DNA of 5,504 nt from Deltaproteobacteria bacterium (GTDB lineage: Bacteria; Desulfobacterota; Deferrimicrobia; Deferrimicrobiales; Deferrimicrobiaceae). The notes under the pieces are model-generated. The model saw only the letters and a list, made by a program, of their open reading frames with translations. It ran no database searches and was not told the DNA's origin. The position numbers were made by a program, and so were the translations under genes. Every line of letters starts with the position of its first letter. Position 1 is the stretch's first letter. Where the stretch lies: assembly GCA_003105225.1 (NCBI GenBank), contig PQAK01000150.1, forward strand, positions 1 to 5,504, given 5' to 3'. Positions 1 to 5,504 of this stretch are shown piece after piece.

Positions 1-925
1 CGATCACGTTGTTCAGGTCGTCGATGTCGTAGACGTAGACGTTGTCGATCTCGTTGGCGTCCGGGTCGATGTCGCGCGGCACCGCCATGTCGATGAAGAA
101 CATCGGCCGGTTCCTCCGGATCCGGATGACCTCCTCCACGTCCTCCCGCTTCAGGATGAAGTGGGGGGCCCCGGTCGAGGAGAGGATGATGTCCGCCGAC
201 TTGAGATGGGACAGGAGCTCGTCGAAGCGGACCGGCACGCCGTCGAACTCCTCGGCGAGCTGGACGGCGCGCTCGAAGGTCCGGTTCGTGACCAGGATCC
301 CCTTGGCCCCGGCGGAGAGCAGGTGGCGCGCCGCCAGCTCGCACATCTCCCCCGCCCCGATCAGCATCACCGTCTTGTCCTTGAGGTCCCCGAGGATCTT
401 CTTCGCGAGCTCCACCGCGGCGTAGGACACCGAGACGGCGGAGCTGGCGACCTTCGTTTCCGTGCGGACCCGCTTGGCCACGGAGAAGGCTTTCGTGTAG
501 AACTTGTCCAGGACCGGGCCGATCGTGCGGAACTCGGCCGCGTATCCGTAGGCGTCCTTTACCTGGCCCAGGATCTGCGGCTCCCCCAGGACCATCGAGT
601 CGAGGCTGGAGGACACCCGGAAGAGGTGCTTCACCGCCTCCTCTCCCTCGTGGTGATAGAGGTAGCCGGAAAGCTCGTCGCCCGGAATCCCGTGATACGC
701 GGACAAGAACTGCCGGACGACCGCCGCTCCCTTGTAGGCCTCGCCGGCCAGCACGCAGACTTCGACCCGGTTGCAGGTGGACAGGATGATCCCCTCGGCG
801 ATCTCCTCGCGCTCCACCAGGCCGCGAAGCGCGTGTCCGATCGTGTCGGACGGGAACGCGAGCCGCTCGCGGACCTCGACCGGGGCGGTCCGGTGATTCA
901 ACCCCACTATGACGATGCTGCTCAT
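1..925 (-). CDS. hemA: Glutamyl-tRNA reductase HemA, N-terminal 308 residues (C-terminus beyond window)
   Basis: Catalyses NADPH-dependent reduction of glutamyl-tRNA to glutamate-1-semialdehyde, the first committed step of C5-pathway heme synthesis in the cytoplasm. The translation shows the family signatures: GLNHRTAPVEVRE at 8-20, the catalytic Cys51 in STCNR (49-53), VSSSLDSMVLGEPQILGQVK around 104-123, and the NADPH-binding glycine motif IGAGEM (189-194) followed by VTNR (212-215). The catalytic domain and most of the nucleotide-binding domain are present. Full-length HemA is usually about 420 residues, so roughly 110 residues of the C-terminal dimerisation helix domain lie off the left edge. 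The ATG at 925 is chosen because MSSIVIVGLNHRTAP aligns with typical family N-termini and a good ribosome site precedes it. The gene starts 25 bases after the ccsA stop, suggesting cotranscription. The frame is intact with no missing key residue. Family identity is essentially certain. Confidence 0.97.
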   Translation of the reverse strand, partial: MSSIVIVGLNHRTAPVEVRERLAFPSDTIGHALRGLVEREEIAEGIILSTCNRVEVCVLAGEAYKGAAVVRQFLSAYHGIPGDELSGYLYHHEGEEAVKHLFRVSSSLDSMVLGEPQILGQVKDAYGYAAEFRTIGPVLDKFYTKAFSVAKRVRTETKVASSAVSVSYAAVELAKKILGDLKDKTVMLIGAGEMCELAARHLLSAGAKGILVTNRTFERAVQLAEEFDGVPVRFDELLSHLKSADIILSSTGAPHFILKREDVEEVIRIRRNRPMFFIDMAVPRDIDPDANEIDNVYVYDIDDLNNVI

Positions 926-932
926 CGGGACG

Positions 933-938
933 TCCTTC
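933..938 (-). promoter_or_regulatory. Ribosome binding site of hemA
   Basis: On the minus strand GAAGGA lies 7 bases before the ATG at 923-925, inside the 25-base gap after the ccsA stop codon. It supports this start and independent ribosome loading on a ccsA-hemA message. Confidence 0.75.
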
Positions 939-950
939 GGGATCCTTCTC

Positions 951-1778
951 TCACCCGGAGAGGCTGGTATACGAATGGAGGCCCGGCAGGAGAAGGTTGA
1001 CTCCCAGGAACGTGAACAGGACGGCGCAGAACCCCACGATCGCCAGGATCGCCGCCTTGCGCCCCCTCCACCCTACCGTCAGGCGGCCGTGCAGCAGCGC
1101 CGCGTAAAGGAACCAGGTGATGAGGGACCACGTCTCCTTCGGGTCCCAGCTCCAGTAGGAACCCCAGGCGTACTCGGCCCAGATGGAGCCGGTGATGATC
1201 CCCAGCGTCAGCAGGGGAAACCCGACGGTCAGGCACCGGTAGTTGATTTCGTCGAGCACGTCGAGGGAGGGCAGGCGCTTGAAGATCGCCCCCAGCCGCT
1301 TCCGCTTGACCTCCTTCTCCTGGAGGAGGTACATGATCCCGGCGCCGAAGGCCACGGCGAAGACCGCGTCGCCGAGGAACAGCAGCATGACGTGGATCGG
1401 GAGCCAGTAGGAATTGAGCGCGGGCGCGAGCCTCACGACCTCTCCCGGCTGGAACGCGGCGAGGATGCTGAACCCGAAGCCCAGCGGGGCGATGAAGGCG
1501 CCCAGGGTCCGCAGGTGGTACCGCAGCTCGGTGACCAGGAACACCGCCACGATCGCCATCGCGAAAAACGACAGGGACTCGAAAAGGTTCGTGATGGGCG
1601 TGTAGCCCGCAACGGCATACCGAGCCGCGAAGCCGACGGCATGGAGGATGACCCCGATAAGGAGGAACATCCTGCCCAGTTTCGCGCCCTTCTCCCGGAG
1701 GGTGACGATGAAGTGCAGATACAGGAGGGCGCCGACCAGGTAAAAAAGGGCCGTGACCTTCAACAGGACAATGTGCAT
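951..1778 (-). CDS. ccsA: CcsA/CcsB (ResC)-type cytochrome c biogenesis membrane protein, System II
   Basis: A 275-residue polytopic inner-membrane protein of the heme-handling family, which exports and presents heme for attachment to apocytochromes c on the outer face of the membrane. The tryptophan-rich WWD signature is intact at 205-217 (WGSYWSWDPKETW). Family-like histidines are seen at 46 (ILHAVGF), 129 (LPIHVML), 230 (LLHGR) and 268 (GLHSY), and the GYTPITNLFESLSF segment (58-71) is also typical. About eight hydrophobic segments are visible, with the WWD motif in an inter-helix loop. Length matches the single-domain form, which works with a separate ResB partner not present here. Naming is inconsistent: the same family is called ccsA, ccsB or resC, and HemX of hemA operons is a relative; the intact WWD motif favours the cytochrome role. 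An in-frame TAG four codons before ATG 1778 makes this the natural start, yet no clear Shine-Dalgarno precedes it. It lies 25 bases before hemA, linking heme synthesis to use. Confidence 0.93.
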   Translation of the reverse strand: MHIVLLKVTALFYLVGALLYLHFIVTLREKGAKLGRMFLLIGVILHAVGFAARYAVAGYTPITNLFESLSFFAMAIVAVFLVTELRYHLRTLGAFIAPLGFGFSILAAFQPGEVVRLAPALNSYWLPIHVMLLFLGDAVFAVAFGAGIMYLLQEKEVKRKRLGAIFKRLPSLDVLDEINYRCLTVGFPLLTLGIITGSIWAEYAWGSYWSWDPKETWSLITWFLYAALLHGRLTVGWRGRKAAILAIVGFCAVLFTFLGVNLLLPGLHSYTSLSG

Positions 1779-1784
1779 CAGGGT

Positions 1785-1814
1785 ATTCTAAACCACGGTG
1801 CGGGCCCGGAACAA
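1785..1814 (-). promoter_or_regulatory. Possible weak sigma70 promoter directly before ccsA
   Basis: On the minus strand TTGTTC (1809-1814, 3 of 6 matches to TTGACA) and TAGAAT (1785-1790, 5 of 6 to TATAAT) are 18 bases apart. The -10-like box ends 6 bases before the ccsA ATG, so a start site would fall at or next to that codon and give a leaderless message, which would fit the missing Shine-Dalgarno. Short AT-rich hexamers arise by chance, so this is only a candidate. Confidence 0.25.
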
Positions 1815-1831
1815 GAACAAGTCCGGGGGGA

Positions 1832-2818
1832 TCATTCGACCCAGCGGTAACCGACCCCGAGGACGAAGATGTCGCTGTCGCGGTCGTTGTCGGTCGCCAC
1901 GCGGTTCCAGTTGATCCGCGTGAACCAGCGGTCGGAGAACCGCCAGCTCGTCGTGAGCGACAGGAGACCGGCGACGTCGAACGGATCCCCCCCGCCGCCG
2001 GCGGGGCGGAACCGGTCGTAGAAGGCGTACAGGCCTGCGCCGACCCCGAGGGTGAGACGGCGGCCGAGGAACGCGTCCACGAACCAGATCTGGCTCCCGA
2101 GCCCGTCCCGCCGGATCTCCTCCCCGTTGTCCTCGCTGATCCACGACAACGTCCCGTCGAAATGCCGGGAGATCCCCTTGCGGAACTCCACGCCGCCCGC
2201 GAGGCCATGCCGGCTCTCCAGGTCGTTGTGGACCGTCATTCCGAGAAACGGCATCACCTCGAGACCCGTCGTCTTCGGCGGGGGGGACCCCGGCGCGGCG
2301 GGAGACGCATGCATCCTGTCACCGGGTTCTTTCCCGAACCGGTACCCGGCGCCGAGAAGATACTGGGTGGAATCGATGTCGCCCGCCGGGTGGATGTGGT
2401 TGATCCCGAAGAGGGCGAACCAGGGGGTGGTCGTGTACCAGGTGCCCGTCAGTCCGTAGACCGGCGCCCACCCGTGAACGTTGGCATGGGATCCTCCCGG
2501 CCGCGTCTGCGTATCGAAATACCGGTAGACCCCCGCGCCGAACGCGACGACGAACCGCCTCTCGATCAACGGGAGGCGCCCCCACAATCGCGTCGCGAAC
2601 CCGTCCCGGTGATGGTCGTCGAAGTGCCCTTCGTTGATCCACGAAGCGGACAGGGCGAACGGGTCCGCGAAGGTGTACCGAAGGTCGATCTGCCACGCAT
2701 AGCTGGACTGGCCGGTATCGACGGAATCCGTCATCCCCGCGAGAAAGGAGAGGTCCTGCGCCTGCGAGAGGCGGGGAAGGAGAAGGAACGACAGCAGGAG
2801 CAACCGCCGAACGCGCAT
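1832..2818 (-). CDS. Secreted outer-membrane beta-barrel protein with two tandem barrel units
   Basis: A 328-residue protein with a Sec signal peptide: MRVRR, a leucine-rich core, and likely cleavage after Ser-Gln-Ala20 before QDL. The mature part alternates hydrophobic and polar residues, is rich in Gly, Tyr, Trp and Phe, and ends on an aromatic strand (GVGYRWVE), as outer-membrane barrels do. It consists of two related units, about 23-161 and 186-326, joined by a Pro/Ala/Gly-rich linker (162-185). I can count about eight candidate strands in the first unit. I do not recognise a named family; it may belong to the broad group annotated as outer membrane beta-barrel or acyloxyacyl hydrolase (PagL-like), but no catalytic triad is convincing. 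The ATG at 2818 is preferred because GGGAG sits 5 bases upstream and the signal peptide begins cleanly; in-frame alternatives are ATG 2830 and GTG 2848, which add 4 or 10 residues. It ends 53 bases before ccsA, so cotranscription is possible but a functional link is unproven. Confidence 0.85.
   Translation of the reverse strand: MRVRRLLLLSFLLLPRLSQAQDLSFLAGMTDSVDTGQSSYAWQIDLRYTFADPFALSASWINEGHFDDHHRDGFATRLWGRLPLIERRFVVAFGAGVYRYFDTQTRPGGSHANVHGWAPVYGLTGTWYTTTPWFALFGINHIHPAGDIDSTQYLLGAGYRFGKEPGDRMHASPAAPGSPPPKTTGLEVMPFLGMTVHNDLESRHGLAGGVEFRKGISRHFDGTLSWISEDNGEEIRRDGLGSQIWFVDAFLGRRLTLGVGAGLYAFYDRFRPAGGGGDPFDVAGLLSLTTSWRFSDRWFTRINWNRVATDNDRDSDIFVLGVGYRWVE
1841..2263 (-). repeat. Second barrel unit of the internal protein duplication (residues 186-326)
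   Basis: Segments matching the first unit are GTLSWISEDNGEEIRRDGL (222-240), VGAGLYAFYDRFRPAGG (259-275), and RWFTRINWNR...VLGVGYRW (297-326). The DNA of the two units has diverged, so the duplication is old rather than a recent tandem copy. In place of the His-x-His of the first unit it has an Asp-rich stretch (ATDNDRDSD, 308-316). Confidence 0.8.
2336..2752 (-). repeat. First barrel unit of the internal protein duplication (residues 23-161)
   Basis: Segments matching the second unit are SASWINEGHFDDHHRDGF (57-74), FGAGVYRYFDTQTRPGG (93-109), and WFALFGIN...LLGAGYRF (133-161). The partner segments lie 165-166 residues further on throughout. This unit carries a His-x-His (NHIHPAG, 140-146) that is absent from the second. 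Confidence 0.8.
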
Positions 2819-2921
2819 CCCGGCTCCCATGGGGCCTCGGCGAGGCACCGCGGCGGACCGCCAAAAGTCCCCTCATGGTACCACGGCCCCCTTCGCGGGG
2901 CGCGCATGCTAGGATGGGCGC
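2819..2921. promoter_or_regulatory. Divergent intergenic region between the barrel gene and the ABC importer operon
   Basis: Both leftward and rightward transcription must start in or near these 103 bases. No good sigma70 -35/-10 pair or sigma54 GG-N10-GC element is visible on either strand. It holds four short inverted repeats: GCCTCG-G-CGAGGC (2834-2846), GGCGG-A-CCGCC (2852-2862), TGGTACCA (2876-2883), and GCCCC-CTTCGC-GGGGC (2886-2901). These could be operator half-sites or leader hairpins, but in GC-rich DNA some are expected by chance. The first would form a hairpin 16 bases before the barrel gene's ATG if the transcript starts upstream of it. Confidence 0.5.
2911..2914 (+). promoter_or_regulatory. 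Ribosome binding site supporting the GTG start of the solute-binding protein
   Basis: AGGA lies 7 bases before GTG 2922. The two nearby ATGs (2905 and 2914) are out of frame, so this site decides in favour of the GTG, which also yields a complete signal sequence. Confidence 0.7.
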
Positions 2922-4493
2922 GTGAGAACCGCGCCCCGCATCGCGCTCTCCGCGCTCCTCCTTGCGGCGTTGCCGCTCTTTCCGGCCGGCTGCGCGCCGA
3001 AGCTCCCCATCGACGAGGGAACGCTGGTCATCGCCCTCCCCGGCTCGCCCGGCAGCATCGACCCGAGGCTGGCCACCGAGGCGTACGGCGAGCAGCTCCT
3101 GCAGATGACCCATTCCTTTCTCATAAAGAGGGATCCCGCGGGGAACCCGGCGCCCGACCTTGCGGAAAGCTGGGTGGAACGGTCGCCCACGGAGTTCGTC
3201 TTCCGGCTTCGCAAGGGCGCCCGCTTCCACGACGGGAGGGAGGTCACCTCCGCCGATGTCCGGTACACGTTCGAATGGATCCTCGACCCGAGGAACCGGT
3301 CGCCGCACCGGGCGACATACGACGCGATTTCGCGGATCGAGACCCCCGACCCGCACACGGTCGTGTTCCGCCTGAAATATCCCTTCGCCCCCTTCCTCGT
3401 CGGCATGGCGCGCGGGATCGTCCCCGCCGGCTCCCGCGCGGGCGGATACGCGCCGGTTCCCGGGGCGGGACCGTTCCGGTCCGACGATTTCCAGCCGGAC
3501 GCGGGCGCATCCCTTTCCCGGTTCGACGGGTATTACGGCCGGCCCCCCGCCATCGGCAAGGTGATCGTGAAGTTCATCCCGGACAGCAATATCCGTTTCC
3601 TGGAACTGAAAAAAGGGAGCGTGAATTTCGTCCTGAACGGTGTGGACCCCGACCTCCTCCCGTCGGTGCTGGCAAACCCGAACCTTGCCATCGACGAGGC
3701 CCCGGGCGGCAACGTCTCCTACCTCGGGTTCAACCTCCGGGACCGGATCCTTTCCGACGCCAGGGTGCGGCGCGCCATCGCCCTCGCCATCGACCGGGAG
3801 GCGATCGTGCGGACGATCTGGAAGGGGCGCGCGGATCCGGCCGATTCGATCCTTCCCCCCGGTTTCTGGGCCCACGCGGACGGGCTTCCCCCCCTGCGGC
3901 GCGATCTCGCGGAGGCGAAGCGGCTCCTGGACCGGGCGGGCTTCCCGGACCCCGACGGCGACGGACCGAAGCCCCGCTTCACGCTGACCTACAAGACCTC
4001 GCAGAACGAACTGCGCCGCCGTATCGCCGCCGTCCTCCAGGAGCAGCTGCGCCAGGCGGGAATCGCGGTGGAAGTCCACTCCTACGAGTGGGGAACGTTC
4101 TTCTCGGACATCCGGAAGGGGAATTTCCAGCTGTACAGCCTCACCTGGGTGGGGATCGCGGACCCGGACATCTTCCATTACGCCTTCCATTCCTCCCAGG
4201 CGCCGCCGGACGGCGCGAACCGCGGCGGGTACTCGAACCCGGAGCTCGACCGGCTCGTGGAGGCCGGGAGGCGCGAGACCTCGCGCTCCGCGCGGAAAGA
4301 AATCTACCGGAAGGTCCAGCTGCTCCTTTCCCGGGACCTGCCGGTGCTCCCCCTCTGGGCCGGCCGCAACGTCCTCGTCCGCGACCGGAGACTCGGGGGA
4401 TTCCGCCTCACGTCCGACGAGGATTACACCTCGGTCCGGGAGATGCGCATCGAGGGGGAACCCGGCGGCGCCGGCGGGAAGGCCGTCCGGTGA
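2922..4493 (+). CDS. ABC importer solute-binding protein, family 5 (peptide/nickel/oligopeptide class), secreted lipoprotein-like
   Basis: A 523-residue extracytoplasmic receptor that captures a peptide-like or other small solute and passes it to the membrane permease pair. The N-terminus has Arg2 and Arg6, a hydrophobic core, and Cys24 in FPAGC, which resembles a lipobox but has Pro at -3 where Leu is usual. Family 5 hallmarks are: LAESWVERSPTEFVFRLRKG (80-99) continuing into FHDGREVTSADVRYTFEW (102-119), GAGPFR (181-186), the helix RVRRAIALAIDREAIV (281-296), ALA-type hinge segments, RGGYSNPELDRLV (434-446), and LPVLPLW (473-479). Length is normal for the family. The ligand cannot be read from the sequence; dipeptides, oligopeptides, nickel and others are all bound by relatives. 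The TGA stop overlaps the GTG of the downstream permease, so it heads an operon. Family assignment is firm; substrate is unknown. Confidence 0.93.
   Translation: MRTAPRIALSALLLAALPLFPAGCAPKLPIDEGTLVIALPGSPGSIDPRLATEAYGEQLLQMTHSFLIKRDPAGNPAPDLAESWVERSPTEFVFRLRKGARFHDGREVTSADVRYTFEWILDPRNRSPHRATYDAISRIETPDPHTVVFRLKYPFAPFLVGMARGIVPAGSRAGGYAPVPGAGPFRSDDFQPDAGASLSRFDGYYGRPPAIGKVIVKFIPDSNIRFLELKKGSVNFVLNGVDPDLLPSVLANPNLAIDEAPGGNVSYLGFNLRDRILSDARVRRAIALAIDREAIVRTIWKGRADPADSILPPGFWAHADGLPPLRRDLAEAKRLLDRAGFPDPDGDGPKPRFTLTYKTSQNELRRRIAAVLQEQLRQAGIAVEVHSYEWGTFFSDIRKGNFQLYSLTWVGIADPDIFHYAFHSSQAPPDGANRGGYSNPELDRLVEAGRRETSRSARKEIYRKVQLLLSRDLPVLPLWAGRNVLVRDRRLGGFRLTSDEDYTSVREMRIEGEPGGAGGKAVR
4477..4482 (+). 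promoter_or_regulatory. Ribosome binding site of the DppB-type permease, inside the upstream gene
   Basis: GGAAGG lies 7 bases before GTG 4490, within the last codons of the solute-binding protein gene. It identifies the GTG in the GTGA stop/start overlap as the permease start. Confidence 0.7.
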
Positions 4494-5410
4494 GCCGATA
4501 CCTCCTGTCGCGGCTCGCCCAGCTGGTTCCCGTGGTCTTCGGGGTCGTGACCATCGTCTTCCTTCTCCTCCACCTGATCCCCGGCGACCCCGTGGAGATC
4601 ATGCTGGGCGAAAGCGCGGTGGCGGCGCAGCGGGAGGAGCTGCGCCGGGAGCTCCGGCTGGACCGCCCGATCGCGGAGCAGTACATGGATTTCCTGGGGG
4701 GATTGGCCGGCGGCGACCTCGGGGTCTCCTTCCGGAGCCGGGAGCCGGTGCTGCGCGAAATCCTTTCCCGGTTCCCCGCCACCCTGATGCTCGCGGGCGC
4801 CGCTCTCTGCGTGGCGCTCCTCGTGGCCGTCCCGCTGGGGATCCTGTCGGCGATGCGGCAGCATACCCTGATCGACCACCTGTGCGCCTTCGTGGCGATG
4901 CTGGGGCTTTCCATGCCCAACTTCTGGCTGGGGCCGCTGCTGATCCTGGTCTTCTCCCTCCACCTGGGGATTTTCCCCGTGGGGGGATACGGGACCACGC
5001 GGCACCTCTTCCTTCCCGCGCTCACCATGGGGACCGGGATGGCCGCGATCCTCATGCGCATGCTGCGCTCCTCCCTCCTCGAAGAGATCCGGCAGGAGTA
5101 CGTCCGGGTGGCGGCGTCGAAAGGGCTCTCCCGCACGGGGGCCGTCCTGCGGCACGCCCTGAAAAACTCCGCCATCCCGGTTCTCACCGTCCTGGGGCTT
5201 CAATTCGGGGCGCTCCTCGGGGGGAGCATCATCACGGAGACGATCTTCTCCTGGCCGGGGATCGGCCGCCTGCTGGTCCAGGCGATCGACGCCAGGGACT
5301 ATCCGCTCGTCCAGGGATGCGTCCTCTTCATCGCCCTGTGCACCGTCGCGGTGAACCTGGCGACGGATCTCCTGTATTCCCGGCTCGACCCGAGGATCCG
5401 TCATGGCTGA
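4490..5410 (+). CDS. dppB: DppB/OppB-type permease of a peptide-class ABC importer
   Basis: A 306-residue inner-membrane subunit that forms half of the import channel. The N-terminus MSRYLLSRLAQLVPVVFGV and the HLIPGDPVEIMLG segment (28-40) are characteristic of the DppB group. About six transmembrane segments are visible, near 9-29, 100-122, 131-158, 173-190, 232-252 and 275-296. The cytoplasmic EAA loop that contacts the ATPase is EYVRVAASKGLSRTGAVLRH (203-222), and the family motif TETIFSWPGIGRLL lies at 249-262. GTG 4490 overlaps the upstream stop by 4 bases (GTGA) with its own ribosome site, and the end overlaps the next permease by 8 bases, so translation is probably coupled. The symbol marks the subfamily; the transported solute is not established and oppB or gsiC would be equally fair names. 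Confidence 0.94.
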   Translation: MSRYLLSRLAQLVPVVFGVVTIVFLLLHLIPGDPVEIMLGESAVAAQREELRRELRLDRPIAEQYMDFLGGLAGGDLGVSFRSREPVLREILSRFPATLMLAGAALCVALLVAVPLGILSAMRQHTLIDHLCAFVAMLGLSMPNFWLGPLLILVFSLHLGIFPVGGYGTTRHLFLPALTMGTGMAAILMRMLRSSLLEEIRQEYVRVAASKGLSRTGAVLRHALKNSAIPVLTVLGLQFGALLGGSIITETIFSWPGIGRLLVQAIDARDYPLVQGCVLFIALCTVAVNLATDLLYSRLDPRIRHG

Positions 5411-5504
5411 CGCATCGATCCGGCCCTCCGTGCGCGACCGGTTTCTGCGCCACCGGGGGGCGGCGGCCGGCCTTTTCATCGTGGCGGCGGTCCTCCTGGC
5501 GGCG
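5403..5504 (+). CDS. dppC: DppC/OppC-type permease, first 34 codons (cut by window edge)
   Basis: The ATG in ATGGCTGA overlaps the end of the DppB-type gene, and GAGGA (5392-5396) lies 6 bases upstream. The visible peptide has a polar N-terminus (MADASIRPSVRDRFLRHRGA) followed by the beginning of a hydrophobic membrane segment (GLFIVAAVLLAA), as in DppC proteins, which place a short cytoplasmic tail ending in basic residues before the first helix. Identity rests mainly on gene order and this N-terminal pattern, because the diagnostic EAA loop is outside the window. It would pair with the DppB-type subunit to form the heterodimeric channel. Confidence 0.8.
   Translation, partial: MADASIRPSVRDRFLRHRGAAAGLFIVAAVLLAA

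Noticed and set aside
1805..1827. CCCGGA/TCCGGG inverted repeat just after the barrel gene stop, considered as a rho-independent terminator.
   Set aside because: The stem is only 6 bp with an 11-base loop, and no T tract follows on the minus strand, so it is not a convincing terminator.
909..1850. A 313-codon plus-strand open frame opposite ccsA.
   Set aside because: It is charged, Glu/Asp/Arg/Gln-rich sequence without motifs, exactly antisense to an unambiguous membrane protein gene.
922..2208. A 428-codon minus-strand open frame spanning ccsA and the end of the barrel gene.
   Set aside because: It is in a different frame from both recognised proteins and is Arg/Gly/Ser/Pro-rich without any family features.
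2819..2848. An earlier GTG (2848) or ATG (2830) as the start of the barrel gene.
   Set aside because: They would add MPRRGPMGAG or MGAG before an otherwise clean signal peptide, and ATG 2818 has a well-placed GGGAG. They are possible but less likely.
2905..2916. ATG codons at 2905 and 2914 as alternative starts for the solute-binding protein.
   Set aside because: Both are out of frame with the protein, and the second overlaps the ribosome binding site of GTG 2922.
2319..4190. A 623-codon minus-strand open frame antisense to the solute-binding protein gene.
   Set aside because: Its composition mirrors the sense gene's third-position GC bias, it shows no domain, and it extends into the barrel gene in a wrong frame.
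2162..4489. A very long plus-strand open frame that runs antisense to the barrel gene and through the solute-binding protein gene in another frame before joining the DppB-type permease.
   Set aside because: The translation before 4490 is low-complexity Arg/Pro/Gly-rich sequence typical of GC-rich shadow frames, while the overlapping frames carry clear protein families. Only the part from GTG 4490 is real.
4424..5479. A 351-codon minus-strand open frame antisense to the permease genes.
   Set aside because: It is a shadow of the DppB-type gene with Glu/Asp/Arg/Gln-rich composition and no recognisable domain.

Overview
The window is high-GC DNA (roughly two thirds G+C by eye) with strong G/C third-position bias, so several very long open frames on the wrong strand or frame are shadows. 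Every base from 1 to 5504 fits ordinary bacterial chromosomal coding, plus one short divergent intergenic region. The outer-membrane barrel implies a Gram-negative cell. The ccs-hemA gene order and a System II cytochrome c assembly protein fit a cytochrome-rich, Geobacter-like Desulfobacterota/deltaproteobacterium or a relative; this placement is inference, not proof.

The left half (1-2818) reads leftward. In order of transcription it holds a secreted outer-membrane beta-barrel protein (2818 to 1832), a CcsA/CcsB-type heme handling membrane protein for cytochrome c maturation (1778 to 951), and the first 308 residues of glutamyl-tRNA reductase HemA (925 to the window edge). Gaps are 53 and 25 bases, so the three could share a transcript, although a weak promoter candidate lies directly before ccsA. 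HemA makes the first committed precursor of heme, and Ccs delivers heme to apocytochromes outside the membrane, so this pair joins heme supply to heme use.

The right half (2922-5504) reads rightward and is the start of a peptide/nickel-class ABC importer operon: a family 5 solute-binding protein with a lipoprotein-like signal sequence, a DppB-type permease overlapping it by 4 bases, and the first 34 codons of a DppC-type permease overlapping that by 8 bases. ATPase genes (DppD/DppF type) would be expected beyond the right edge. The two halves diverge from a 103-base region (2819-2921) with four short inverted repeats and no convincing sigma70 promoter.

Most of the window is conventional. The item most worth a second look is the outer-membrane protein: its mature part is a tandem duplication of two barrel-sized units of about 140 residues at a constant offset of 165-166 residues, joined by a proline-rich linker. 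I found no CRISPR array, mobile element, tRNA, rRNA or recognisable riboswitch, and no convincing evidence of a wholly new system.
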